The notes: generated by a model not told the origin, from the letters alone. A stretch of DNA of 64,000 nt from Prorocentrum cordatum (GCA_963575745.1 CAUYUJ010015513.1:80001-144000), one strand, 5' to 3'; positions 32,501 to 38,660 are shown, counted from the stretch's first letter. A program made the numbers and translations.

Positions 32501-33970
32501 GCGGCTCGAAAGTCCAATGCGTTGGGGCTCCAAGGGGGGTCGGCGGATTCCCCGAGTCTCTGTTGGATGGCAACAGCATGGACGTGGGGCGCGGAAGGAT
32601 GATCCCACAGTACCCGTGGGAGAGCGTGATGGTGCCGATCGCGCAGTGGCTCTGCGGGGAGTCGTCGTCGCGGGCCAGCGTTGGTTGGTTGAACTCCGTC
32701 TTCCCGAACCTCGCCAACTTCAACACCTCCGAGCACATCATACACGCTGAAACTCTCTTCGCAGGCTTCGAGCTCGTCACGCCGAGCCCCACGCCGTCGG
32801 GCCCGTCACCGAGCCCCACGCCGAGCCCCTCACCGATCCCCTCACCGAGCCCCACGCCGAGCCCCACGCCGAGCCCCACGCCGAGCCCCACGCCAGGCCC
32901 CACGGCGAGCCCCACAGCGAGCCCCACGCCGAGTCCCACAACGAGCCCCACAGCGAGCCCCACGCCGAGCCCCACGCCGAGCCCCACCCCCGACCCTGCA
33001 CCGAGCCCCACATTGAGCCCTACAGTGGGTACGAGTTGCTCGGGGACGTTCGAAGCCGAAGACGCCACGTATGTGGGCGCGCGCAAAGGAAGCGGCAATT
33101 CTGGATATTCTGGCAGTGGGTACGTTGATTTTCGAAATGCGGGGAACGATTACATCAAATGGACTATCGAGTCTTGCGCGAGTGGAGTTCACACACTCGA
33201 GGTTACATACGCGTTGGATGAAGGGGACCGCCCCTTACAGTTGAACGTGAACTCGATCGAAGTGATAGCTTCGTGGAGCTTTCCAGCTACTGGCGCGTGG
33301 GATATATGGGGCTCTGTCACGCAGGACTCAGCGGGCAGCTCGGGGGGGAGTGAGAGGGGGGGCTTCTCAGAAGGCTCGGAAGTCCCCATGCTTTCTGAGA
33401 AGTTGTTTGGGCATCACCCGAAGACACAGAAAACCTCTCAGAAGGCCGTGAGGCTTCTGAGAGTCCCCGCCGCCTTCTGAGAAGGCCTTACCCTTGTCGC
33501 TTCCCCCCCTCGCTCGCCGAAGGACGTCACCTTGTCAGCGGGGTCGAACACAATCCAGATCACGGCCATTGGCTCCAGCGGCGGGAACATCGACAAGCTG
33601 ACTGTTGCGCTCGCAGGGGCCAGCCCGACGCCAGGCACGACGCCAAGCCCCACGCCAGGTCCCACGCCGAGCCCCACGCCGAGTCCCACGCCGAGCCCCA
33701 CGCCGAGCCCCACACCGAGCCCCACGGCGAGCCCCACGCCGAGCCCCACGCCAGGCCCCACGGCGAGCCCCACAGCGAGCCCCACGCCGAGTCCCACCAC
33801 TAGCCCCTCACCGAGCCCCACGCCGAGCCCCACAACGAGCCCCACGCCGAGCCCCACAGCGAGCCCGACACCGAGCCCCACGCTGAGTCCCACATCGAGC
33901 TCCATTCCGGGCCCCACGCCGAGTCCAACGGAGAGTTCGACGCCACACCCGACATTGGCGCGTGTGTCGT
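16200..33970 (+). CDS. DUF1800-DUF1501 fusion protein with Pro-Thr linkers and CBM6/35-like domain (16 exons)
   Basis: Gene-level entry. The coding exons are listed separately and give about 2400 residues joined in frame. Order: (1) Pro-Thr-Ser linker, about 220 residues; (2) DUF1800, begun in exon a and completed in exon i, interrupted by two Cys-rich modules and an HPGG cytochrome b5-like insert; (3) DUF1501, from [11 protein letters not shown] to VFPNLANF; (4) Pro-Thr linker; (5) CBM6/35-like module; (6) a second Pro-Thr linker. DUF1800 and DUF1501 are usually adjacent genes in bacteria and have no settled biochemical role; the CBM and linkers suggest a secreted or surface glycoprotein. 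Every junction uses AG|G or a short direct repeat. The 5' end is open (no signal peptide, start by acceptor at 16199); the 3' end is lost in a CA repeat after 33970. Confidence 0.82.
17586..17975 (+). mobile_element. intron 1, an IE-1 element (GT-AG)
   Basis: 390 bp. IE-1 termini sit at 17593 (TTAAGTCGGGCGTGTCC) and 17974 (GGGAGACGTGCCCGACCGAA). AGGTTAGGC and AGGTCAGGC flank it, a 9-bp direct repeat with one mismatch, and splicing at the AG|GT inside each copy removes exactly one repeat plus the element. The middle holds an extra CCGGGAACCC-rich insert (about 17690-17790) not found in shorter copies. Confidence 0.85.
17976..18085 (+). CDS. exon b: DUF1800 region
   Basis: Phase 0 start after CCGAAG, phase 2 end at CCGAG|GCTG. 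Codes for a Gly/His-containing segment ending QYYVSDPR. Its reading frame is open in only one phase and joins exons a and c without a stop. Confidence 0.75.
18086..18345 (+). mobile_element. intron 2, an IE-1 element with perfect 12-bp flanking repeat (GC-AG)
   Basis: 260 bp between two copies of GACCCGAGGCTG (18078-18089 and 18338-18349). Splicing at GAG|GC in the first copy and GAG|GC in the second restores one copy and the codons for SDPRLELLQ. Inside, the 3' half is partly duplicated: CGACTATTTTCT / CTTGACTATTCTCT and two CCAARATCCGC ends at about 18200 and 18305. Confidence 0.9.
18346..18565 (+). CDS. exon c: DUF1800 region
   Basis: Continues frame from exon b ([11 protein letters not shown]), includes Cys residues in [10 protein letters not shown] and [13 protein letters not shown], and ends in QRYVYE at a GAG|GC donor in phase 0. 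I do not recognise this part outside DUF1800 homologues. Confidence 0.75.
18566..18960 (+). mobile_element. intron 3, an IE-5 element carrying a nested element (GC-AG)
   Basis: 395 bp. IE-5 inverted ends GGGCTCGACCTGGCCGGTG (18571) and CACTGTTCTGGTCGAGCCC (about 18930-18949) match the free copy at 15857. Flanks CGAGGCCGCGGGC and CGAGGTCACGGGC look like a diverged target duplication. A second element, 18686-18873, interrupts the IE-5 interior relative to the free copy. Confidence 0.82.
18686..18873 (+). mobile_element. nested inverted-repeat element inside intron 3
   Basis: About 188 bp bounded by GGCGTGCCTATAGGCC and its imperfect inverse GACCTATGGGAATGCC. It contains several TTCTAAGAA / TTCCTAGAA inverted motifs. 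The free IE-5 copy at 15857-16003 lacks it, so it inserted later. Confidence 0.7.
18961..19150 (+). CDS. exon d: DUF1800 region before the b5-like insert
   Basis: Phase 0 start after GTGCGAG, phase 1 end at GCCG|GTGCC. Codes for an Ala-rich segment with Cys pairs ([17 protein letters not shown]) ending in [10 protein letters not shown]. Frame is kept through both junctions. Confidence 0.75.
19151..19862 (+). mobile_element. intron 4: IE-2 outer element with GGA satellite and further elements nested inside (GT-AG)
   Basis: 712 bp. GGTGCC is repeated at both borders (19150-19155 and 19862-19867). Next to them are the IE-2 termini GGCGGCGAGCG (19157) and CTCGCCGCCGAG (19850-19862). Within lie a 160-bp (AGG)n block (19186-19345), a segment (about 19371-19540) homologous to 58846-59012, an IE-3-like piece (about 19555-19672) and an IE-2-type inner part (19675-19862). 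Confidence 0.8.
19863..20763 (+). CDS. exon e: cytochrome b5-like HPGG segment and DUF1800 core
   Basis: Starts in phase 1 after GCCGAG. Residues about 12-40 contain [15 protein letters not shown], a cytochrome b5-type heme-binding motif with one axial His; the second His is not certain. The DUF1800 core then follows with [36 protein letters not shown] and [20 protein letters not shown], all strong family landmarks. Ends in phase 2 at AACAG|GATCG. Confidence 0.88.
20764..21121 (+). other. intron 5 (GA-AG)
   Basis: 358 bp, GC-rich. Best borders are AACAG|GATCGACG and AAGAG|GAACTTTG, both in phase 2. An alternative uses the GAC repeat at 20768 and 21131, which would give IDPM, closer to the family. 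I see no clear terminal inverted repeat. Confidence 0.65.
21122..21262 (+). CDS. exon f: DUF1800 region ([11 protein letters not shown])
   Basis: Contains [12 protein letters not shown] and [15 protein letters not shown], highly typical of eukaryotic DUF1800 proteins, and ends FLLEGAR at GCGAG|GCTC in phase 2. Confidence 0.85.
21651..21808 (+). mobile_element. IE-2 inverted-repeat element, complete, with 6-bp target duplication
   Basis: 158 bp from CGGCGGCGAGCGAGGGGGG to CGCTCGCCGCCGA, with inverted termini of about 30 bp that include AAGTGAGAAGG / CCTTCTCACTT. GATGCT flanks it on both sides (21645-21650, 21809-21814). No coding capacity. Confidence 0.9.
21998..22189 (+). mobile_element. IE-1 element, copy in intron 6
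   Basis: Termini TTGAAGTCGGGCCTGTCCC and GGGGGACGCGCCCGACCTC. The interior has ATAGTC repeats and a GTATGTTCCACTG segment as in other copies. Confidence 0.82.
22406..22850 (+). repeat. GGGGGTCCA repeat cluster with a truncated IE-1
   Basis: The 30-bp motif ACGGGGGTCCATGCAAACG followed by GGGGTCCACCA occurs at 22410 and 22799, and its second half at 22497 and 22540. A 5'-truncated IE-1 (about 22440-22496) separates two of the units. Confidence 0.75.
22975..23799 (+). CDS. exon g: DUF1800 with second Cys-rich module
   Basis: Opens [19 protein letters not shown], then a Cys-rich stretch with [19 protein letters not shown] that clearly echoes the [19 protein letters not shown] of exon a. It ends in an Asp/Cys-rich [10 protein letters not shown] segment. 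The 3' border lies in GATTC at 23795-23799. Confidence 0.85.
23795..26087 (+). mobile_element. intron 7: IE-4 element split by a LINE; GATTC direct repeat at both borders
   Basis: About 2.29 kb. GATTC occurs at 23795-23799 and 26083-26087; keeping one copy restores [13 protein letters not shown] in frame. IE-4 inverted ends are ATCCGCTGACCCC near 23815 and GGGGTCGGCGGAT at 26074-26085. AG|GT (23804/23805) and AAG|GG (26073/26074) borders are also present but give different phases, so simple canonical splicing there would shift the frame. A minus-strand LINE fills most of the interior. Confidence 0.78.
24290..26035 (-). pseudogene. 5'-truncated non-LTR retrotransposon reverse transcriptase nested in intron 7
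   Basis: Read on the minus strand in three overlapping frames. [19 protein letters not shown] opens the palm (about 25780-25860). [11 protein letters not shown] holds the first catalytic Asp (about 25425). [13 protein letters not shown] and LLYADDTLL (about 25120-25270) hold the catalytic YADD. The thumb and a C-terminal region with [16 protein letters not shown] follow. At least two frameshifts and a missing 5' part mean it is inactive. Its placement inside an intron, antisense to the host gene, avoids disrupting the protein. Confidence 0.88.
26088..27138 (+). CDS. exon h: DUF1800 C-terminal half
   Basis: Begins in phase 2 with [15 protein letters not shown]. Contains [26 protein letters not shown]... 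in which FRLIQR and VTSNPSP are hallmark DUF1800 motifs. Then come [29 protein letters not shown] and SLLLTGGRI. Ends NSSGGE at GTGAG|GATC in phase 0. Confidence 0.9.
27139..27327 (+). mobile_element. intron 8, an IE-6 element (GA-AG)
   Basis: 189 bp. GAGGAT is present at both borders (27136-27141, 27325-27330). The interior matches a free copy at 57861-58020 (GGGGGGTACGAAATCTG, GCATGCAGC, TACGTGAGCT). The imperfect inverted termini are TAGCATAGGGAAGGG and CCCTGCCCTTTGCTATA. Removal joins SSGGE to [16 protein letters not shown]. Confidence 0.85.
27328..27507 (+). CDS. exon i: DUF1800 end and DUF1501 start
   Basis: [21 protein letters not shown] closes DUF1800. After a short hinge, [19 protein letters not shown] opens DUF1501. 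The two families are therefore fused in one frame and one exon, not two genes. Confidence 0.9.
27508..27679 (+). mobile_element. intron 9, an IE-3 element (GT-AG)
   Basis: 172 bp, the cleanest case. GGTGC lies at both borders (27507-27511, 27679-27683). Inverted ends GCCACGCGCAGACGGGGGTAG and CTACCTCCTTCTGCGCGTCGC bracket a GCTTCTTAGAAG / CTTCTAAGAAGC core. The donor GT comes from the target copy and the acceptor AG (CCAAG) from the element. Splicing restores [12 protein letters not shown]. Confidence 0.9.
27680..27979 (+). CDS. exon j: DUF1501
   Basis: [20 protein letters not shown], then [23 protein letters not shown] and FSHLDQQ. All are typical DUF1501 landmarks in order. Ends LKCQ at CCAG|GTCG in phase 0. 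Confidence 0.9.
28286..28437 (+). mobile_element. IE-7 foldback element, diverged copy
   Basis: Inverted arms ATGTTCGGAGGTCCGCGC and GGCGCGGACTC...ACCTCCGAAT type sequence flank an inner GGCGCGCGGAGCGCGCC palindrome. Related to 31081-31240 and 59573-59740. Confidence 0.7.
28660..28790 (+). repeat. uninterrupted (CTC)n tract
   Basis: About 43 perfect CTC triplets, pyrimidine-rich on the plus strand, opposite to the GGA tracts elsewhere in the gene. Lies inside intron 10. Confidence 0.95.
28988..29147 (+). mobile_element. IE-1 element, copy in intron 10 (first)
   Basis: Termini CAAGTCGGGCGCATGTCCC and AGGACATGCCCGACCTAAGG, about 160 bp. Confidence 0.8.
29833..29994 (+). mobile_element. IE-1 element, copy in intron 10 (second)
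   Basis: 162 bp from TTAAGAGTCGGGCGTGTCC to GAGGACACGCCCGACCTAA, flanked by ATAGGG and GGTAGGG, a likely short target duplication. Interior has ATAGTCTGGGAACGATTTT. Confidence 0.85.
30090..30280 (+). repeat. (GGA)n tract in intron 10
   Basis: About 190 bases of AGG/GGA triplets with few interruptions. Confidence 0.9.
30548..30665 (+). CDS. exon k: DUF1501
   Basis: [20 protein letters not shown] and a Ser-rich end TNIWSTGH, consistent with the GxGGRxADAL region of DUF1501. Phase 0 start, phase 1 end at CACG|GCATC. Confidence 0.82.
30666..30996 (+). other. intron 11 (GC-AG)
   Basis: 331 bp between CACG|GCATCGG and CACCGAG|GAGTGG. Inner GGTCCTAAGGA / TCCTTAGGACC forms an inverted pair. A 60-base part is related in inverse to 30470-30500 of intron 10, which marks it as another mobile family. 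Confidence 0.7.
30997..31051 (+). CDS. exon l: DUF1501 micro-exon
   Basis: Only 55 bases: [16 protein letters not shown]. The frame fits both sides, and an 'Ile-Asp-x-x-x-Gly-x-Val/Leu-Arg' segment is expected here in DUF1501. Confidence 0.72.
31052..31635 (+). mobile_element. intron 12 with IE-7 foldback; 8-bp TGCTCGAG direct repeat at the borders
   Basis: 584 bp. TGCTCGAG occurs at 31044-31051 and 31628-31635; collapsing it gives [14 protein letters not shown] in frame. The acceptor CGAG|GT is canonical but the matching donor would be CGAG|AG. A CAG|GG donor at 31040 with CAG|GA at 31644 is an in-frame alternative. IE-7 fills 31081-31240, and a second diverged arm (GATCCGCGCGCACCTCCAAA) lies near 31585. 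Confidence 0.68.
31081..31240 (+). mobile_element. IE-7 foldback element in intron 12
   Basis: 160 bp. Arms TAAGCATAAAACTCCGAGG and its counterpart CCAAAAGTTTATGCTTA, then CCGCGCGGA on both sides, around a central CTGGCGCGCTCCGCGCGCCAG palindrome. Confidence 0.82.
31636..31924 (+). CDS. exon m: DUF1501
   Basis: [20 protein letters not shown], a helical region, then [12 protein letters not shown] and [16 protein letters not shown]. The RGFDTH motif is diagnostic of DUF1501. Ends in phase 0 at GAGGAG|GTCTGG. Confidence 0.9.
31925..32112 (+). mobile_element. intron 13, short inverted-repeat element (GT-AG)
   Basis: 188 bp. GAGGT lies at both borders. Inverted ends GGCGGGCGAAGCACGG and CCGCTCCTCGCCCGCG start 3-6 bases inside. 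A central ATACCCCTACGG...CGTCGGGGTAT palindrome is present. No relative was found elsewhere in the window. Splicing joins NALEE to [10 protein letters not shown]. Confidence 0.8.
32113..32328 (+). CDS. exon n: DUF1501
   Basis: [20 protein letters not shown], then [20 protein letters not shown] and [26 protein letters not shown] and GxDHxWGGNH-type motifs are the strongest DUF1501 signature. Confidence 0.92.
32324..32550 (+). mobile_element. intron 14, complete IE-4 element; GATTC direct repeat at the borders
   Basis: About 222 bp between GATTC at 32324-32328 and 32546-32550. Shares its 5' 80 bases with intron 7 (ATAGGCTTACGCCACATCC, GCGCCTCCAGGACCGCATT) and its 3' GGGGTCGGCGGATTC. Keeping one GATTC gives [12 protein letters not shown], the expected family sequence. 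An in-frame canonical alternative, GATAG|GC (32333) to CCAAG|GG (32535), would add seven residues. Confidence 0.8.
32551..33324 (+). CDS. exon o: DUF1501 end, Pro-Thr linker, CBM6/35-like first part
   Basis: [23 protein letters not shown] and SVFPNLANF close DUF1501. A linker of about 75 residues of SPTP repeats follows, then a module opening [15 protein letters not shown] and containing [10 protein letters not shown], which matches CBM6/CBM35 beta-sandwich domains that bind sugars at EAExA and GxGYVDF positions. Ends WGSVTQ at GCAG|GACT in phase 0. Confidence 0.88.
33325..33522 (+). mobile_element. intron 15, an IE-2 element (GA-AG)
   Basis: 198 bp. AGGAC lies at both borders. Termini CAGCTCGGGGGGGAGTGAG and CGCTTCCCCCCCTCGCTCGCCG match IE-2, with inner TTCTCAGAAGG / CCTTCTGAGAA pairs. 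Splicing joins GSVTQ to DVTLSAGSN, restoring the CBM. Confidence 0.85.
33523..33970 (+). CDS. exon p: CBM6/35-like end and Pro-Thr linker
   Basis: [15 protein letters not shown] and [11 protein letters not shown] complete the carbohydrate-binding module; Asn-Thr-Ile and Asn-Ile-Asp are the usual last-strand residues. About 110 residues of SPTP repeats follow. The frame stays open into a CA microsatellite up to 34218, but coding beyond about 33970 is doubtful. Another exon may lie outside the recognisable part. Confidence 0.78.
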
Positions 33971-33989
33971 TAAGCATGGGGCGGAAGAA

Positions 33990-34059
33990 CACACAAGTCA
34001 CACACACACACAGACAGACACGCACGCACGCACGCACACGCACACACGCACTCACGCAC

Positions 34060-34095
<36 letters not shown>

Positions 34096-34135
34096 ACACA
34101 CACACCGTCACACACGCACACATACACACACACAT

Positions 34136-34183
<48 letters not shown>

Positions 34184-34195
34184 GCGCGCGCGCCT
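33990..34195 (+). repeat. (CA)n microsatellite
   Basis: About 200 bases of CACACA with CGCACG interruptions and a CGCGCG end, prone to Z-DNA. Confidence 0.92.
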
Positions 34196-34380
34196 TTCAC
34201 CAGATCTGCGACGTATAAAAAAGCTTGCGGTCGCCAGCTCCAATTCTCGCCGGGAACGCACATTCTCGAGCATATATCCAACCAACCCACCCGCAACTGG
34301 TTGGCAATATTCAGCGGGCGTGATGACACGAGTTCGCGCGGGCGAGTGCTGTGGTGGCACCGATGGCGAGGGCTACGACA
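34196..34380. other. no gene seen
   Basis: Short spacer with ACGTATAAAAAAGC near 34212 and an imperfect inverted ACCAACC/GGTTGG pair. No supported function. Confidence 0.4.
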
Positions 34381-34384
34381 ACGA

Positions 34385-34920
34385 CAATGACGATCGGGGT
34401 CCTCTTGGGTCCTCTTGGAGCACTCTCGGGGGCCACGAGGGGCCCTTGAGGGCCATCGTGGGGGCCATGCATCAAAGAAGGGGGCCTCTCGATGTCAGCC
34501 TTCCCCTCGTTCGGAGGCCGACAAACTGCCTTTGGGGCCCCTCTTGGGGCGCTTTCGGAGCCGTCCTGGGCCCATCTTGGGCCCTTCATGGGGCTCTCTT
34601 GGGTCATCTTGGCGCCATCGTGAGGCCTCAAGGGCTCACCGGAAGCGAAGAGGAACGAATCTTACATAAAGGGCACTGGTTCCCCACAGGTTTGGGAAGG
34701 AAGTTGGCCTCCTGGCGGGGTCGTTGGGAGGATCCGTGGCCACTTGGAGCCGCCTTGGATTGGTCCTGACGCCTCTTGGAGGCATGCTGGAAACCACATT
34801 GAGCAATATTAGGTTATCGTGTGCTGTATTGCACGCCGTCTTGGACTATCTGGGGCTCTCTTGGGGCCATAGTGGGCCACCTTGACTCATATTGGACGAT
34901 CTAACCCCTCGCGACTGGGC
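34385..34920 (+). repeat. CTTGG minisatellite, copy 2 (diverged)
   Basis: CTCTTGGGTCC, CTCTTGGGGC, CATCTTGGGCC units, looser than the other blocks and with unrelated sequence at 34630-34720. Confidence 0.75.
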
Positions 34921-35029
34921 CCATCCAGACCTAGGGAGAGGGGGTCTCTCCTCAGAGGACAAAGAAGGTTGGAAGAACTAACTCGTTGAACCACCTGCGC
35001 CCTAAGCGCAGGCAAGGTTCTAGACATGC

Positions 35030-35375
35030 AACCCTATATACATATGCAGACATGTCTACGTACAGATATGTGCACATAAGCATATACATGTACCTACACA
35101 GTTGCATAGACATAGACATACAAACATACATACATACAACATACATATATATGCAGTCATGTATGTATAGATACATGCGCGCACGAATAGATGTATGCAT
35201 GCATGTGTGTACATGTTTGTACGCACGTACATTATAAGTCCATACATCAATATATGTAGATATATACATATATATACATATGTATATATATATGTATATA
35301 TATGTGTGTGTGCGCTGTTGTTTGTGTTTGTGTGTGTTCGTGTTTGTGTTTGTGTTTGTGTGCGTGCGCGCCCCA
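35030..35375 (+). repeat. TACATA / TATATG and TGTTTG microsatellites
   Basis: Alternating pyrimidine-purine tracts, about 35030-35305 TA/CA-type and 35305-35370 TGTGTT-type. Frames through them are low-complexity Tyr/Ile or Cys/Val and not genes. Confidence 0.85.
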
Positions 35376-35414
35376 AACAGTTCTTGCACTTAAGGGCTCT
35401 GGGTTCTTGTTTAA

Positions 35415-35600
35415 GGAAGTGAGCCGTGTGGTCGGTCTGGCGGCTATGTGGTCGCCGTCGCCTCCCTGTCGCCGCCTCGTCGCCGCCCGTCGTTTGAGAC
35501 ACGTGGTCGGTATGGCGGCTGTGTGGTCGCCGTCGCCGCCTCGACACCGCCGCAGGTTGCACAACATAGTTTGCACTGCATAGATTACACAAAACTGAAC
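35415..35600 (+). repeat. ~90-bp tandem duplication with GTCGCCGTCGCC
   Basis: Two units start GTGGTCGGTMTGGCGGCT and share GTGTGGTCGCCGTCGCC. They end in GCACAACATAG, the GCACCACATA satellite motif. Confidence 0.75.
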
Positions 35601-35704
35601 CGCATAGATTACCCTTGCTAAAAGGATATAAGAATCTGCCCCACCCCCAGGGTTAACGGGCCACCTTTTCGTATTGCAATTCACATAATACGAGTCAGTC
35701 TTAT

Positions 35705-36865
35705 CGTCCATCCGACGTACGAGCACATACCATCCCAGGCAGGCCGGCACTGGTTCCCCCTCCATCCTCTGCAAAAAGAGTATGCGCGCACATTCGTGTA
35801 TCAAAAGTCATCAGTTTTCAAAAATCCGTTGCAAAAAAAAACGGGACGAAGTGCACACGCGCGCGTCGTCGCGCGCGCATGCCAAAATCCATCAAAAAAT
35901 CGCAGGTTTCATGAGGGTTTCAAAATCGAGCGTCCCGAAAAGCGTATAATAAACACATGGCTTCGCAACAAGGGTTTCGGAAAAAGGGTACGCTGGCGCC
36001 CTTGCGAATGAATTCTATCGAAAGCCATATGTTTTTTTCAACATGTTCGCAAATTGCTGCCAAACGGGCCGCGCGCGCATGTCGGAATCGTTCGAACGCC
36101 CTTGCGCGCGCGGTGTCGCCAGATTCTCTGTAACAAACAGGACGACGTGCACACGCGCGCGTCGTCGGACGAGCATGCCGAAATCCTTCCAAAACATTGG
36201 TTTCGCACGGATGTCAAAATCGAGCGCCCCGAAAACATACGAAAACACATGGTTTTGCAACATCAGTTCTCAAAAAAGTGCTCGCTCGCGCTCTTGCGAA
36301 ATCTCAAGAAAGCCAAAAGCTCATTCACAAGATTCCTTACATTCTGCCAAACGGGCCTTTCGCGCCGCATGTCGACATCATTCGAGCACCTTTGCGCGCG
36401 TGTTGGGGGGGGGCGCGATCCTTGTCAAATGATTCCATGCGGGCCTCTCTCGCGCGGCGGCCGTGCGCGCATGTCGAATTCTTTCCGAAACGTTCATCAC
36501 CGACGCGAGGACGACGTCATCGTTACGGCTGGCGCGGTCAACATCGGCGCCGTCATTGGCGTTGCCGTTTTCATCGCGCCCATCGCCACCATCATCGTTC
36601 TTTTCAGCATCGTGTCTACCGTTGTCGGCGTCGCCTCGATACCGCGCCCGCCCAAATCACCGACTCGCACTGAAGCGCCCGCTGGGAAGAGCGCAGCGGT
36701 CGGCGCCACCGCGACCGCGTCGGTCGCTGGCCGCTGGCGTGCGAGCATGCGCGGACTAGCGCGGCCGCAGAGATGCACCAGCCAATGCCAAGCACTCATC
36801 GCAATCGCCGCCGCATGGGTTTTGCAAACCAAGTTGCGGGTGGGTGGGTGGGGCGTTTGCATGAG
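35705..36865 (+). repeat. 1.2 kb dispersed repeat ('GCGCGTCGTC element'), copy 1
   Basis: Colinear with 37255-38425 and, inverted, with 62990-63730. Landmarks in order: CATACCATCCCAGGCAGG, ATATGCGCGCAC, two or three internal units with ACACGCGCGCGTCGTC and TCAAAATCGAGCG and ACACATGG, then GCCGCATGTCGACA, and TCACCGACGCGAGGACG. The last part could code for a short protein with a hydrophobic segment (INIGAVIGVAVFIAPIAT-like, about 36530-36630). It ends in a GTTGCGGGTGGGTGGGTGGGG run followed by the GCACCACATA satellite. Type of element unknown. Confidence 0.75.
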
Positions 36866-36904
36866 CATGGGATTCGCTAGTTCGTTTGACAAAGCCAATT
36901 GCAC

Positions 36905-37185
36905 AAAATAGAGCGCACCGCCGAGTCATTCAAACCATAAGTTGCACCGCATAAATTTCGCCAGCCGGATTGCACAACAAAGTTTGCACCACATAGTGCG
37001 CACAACATAGCACACGTTGCACCACAAAGGTCGCATCACTTCGATTGCACCACATAGAGTGCACAGCACAGGTTGCACCACGTAGTTTGCACCATTGCAT
37101 CACTTTGACTGCACCTCATACGTTGCACGACACAGAACGAACCGCGCACATTGCACCACATAGCTTCTCATTTCTTTCCTACAAA
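36905..37185 (+). repeat. GCACCACATA-type satellite, block 2 (tail of copy 1)
   Basis: Units such as TTGCACCACATAGTGCGC, GCACCACATAGAGTGC and GCACCACGTAGTTTGC. Confidence 0.85.
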
Positions 37186-37239
37186 TTTGGACCTACCACC
37201 GCCCCGACGCGGGACTTATCACCACCCCCTGGGGATGTG

Positions 37240-38425
37240 CAGTTTGCATGCGATTCTGCCCCATCGCCCATCCGAAATATGAGTTCATACCATCCCAGAC
37301 AGGCGGGAGTTCGCACCCCGCCCCTCCCCATAACCTTCTGCAGAAAGTCATATGCGCGCACGCACGTTGATCACAAATTACCAGTTGTCGGCCATCCCTG
37401 AAGACGAAGTGAACGCGCGCGTCGTCGGGCGCGCATGCCGAGATCCTTCAAAAACTTACGCCTTCGTAAGAATTGCAAAATCGAGTGCCCCACAAACATA
37501 TTAAATCACATGGTTCCGCAACAAGGGTTTTTGTTTTCGCGCTCTTGCGAATTCTTGAGAACACCATGAGTTCTTCAACATTCCCACAAAAACCTACCAC
37601 TCGGGCCTCTCGCGCACGCATGTCGAAATCTCTCGAACGCCCTTGCGCGCGTTGTCGCAAGAATGCGTTGCACAAAAATGTCAAGACGTGCGCGCGCACG
37701 TCGTCGCGCGCGCGCCGAAATCCTTCAAAAAACGGGGGCGTCGCAAGGATATCAAAATCGATGGCCCCGAACAGAGGAACGCATAGTTCTGCAACATCAG
37801 TATCCAAACAGAACAAAACAACACCCCAAAAAAGGCACTCGCGCTCTTGCGAATTCTCCAGGAAACCATTGGTTGATCACCACGTTTATCAATTTCGGCC
37901 AAGCGGGCCTTATCGCGCCGCATGTCGACACCATTCGAACGCCCTGGCGCGCGCACTGGGAAGCGCAATCCACATCGAGCAAGACAGCGCGGGCCACCCT
38001 CGCGCGTCGGCCGCGCGCGCGTGTCGAACTCCTTCCCAAACCTTCATCACCGACGCGAGGACGCAGTCATCGTCGTCGGCGCGATCAGCATCGGCGCCGT
38101 CATTGGCCGCGCCGTCGCCGTTGCCATCATCGTTACCAGCGTCGTTGCGACCATCGTCGCGCCCACCGATGTCGACGTCGCCATGCTACAGCGCCCGCCC
38201 AAGCGGCCGAGTCGCAGCGACAGGCCCGCCGGCGAGGGCCCGGCGGTCTGCGCCACCGCGGCCGCGTCGGCAACGCCACGCTGTCCGGCCGCCGCGCGCG
38301 CGAGCATGCGCGAGCTAGCACGGCCGCAGAGACGCGCCAGTCAACGCCAAGCACCCATCGCGATCGCCGCCGCGTGTGCTCTTCAAAAGAAGTCGCGGGC
38401 GGGCGGGCGGGATGATTGCACGAGC
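37240..38425 (+). repeat. 1.2 kb dispersed repeat, copy 2
   Basis: Same order of landmarks as copy 1, with CATACCATCCCAGACAGG at 37285 and TCACCGACGCGAGGACG near 38046. The hydrophobic frame is also open here (ISIGAVIGRAVAVAIIVTS, about 38085-38150) and is followed by the same RPPK...RPQRRASQRQAPIAIAAA segment. Confidence 0.75.
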
Positions 38426-38444
38426 AGTGGAGATGACAATAGCG

Positions 38445-38660
38445 GGTTCCACATGCGACTTGCACCACGTAGACTTGCGCCACGTAGGCTGCACCACGTA
38501 GCTTGCACAACATACACGGCAAAACATGGGGTGCACCATATAGGTTGCACAGCATACAGTGAACCACAGAGAATGCACAGCGTAGATTGCACCACAGAGA
38601 CTGCAGAGCAAATATTGCACAACCCTGATTGCATTACGTGGATTGTTCAAAATATTTGGT
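38445..38660 (+). repeat. GCACCACATA-type satellite, block 3 (tail of copy 2)
   Basis: GCACCACGTAGGCT, GCACCATATAGGTT, GCACCACAGAGACT and similar units. Confidence 0.85.

Noticed and set aside
34212-34222. TATAAAA box for a downstream gene
   Set aside because: No gene follows, and dinoflagellate promoters are not known to rely on TATA boxes.
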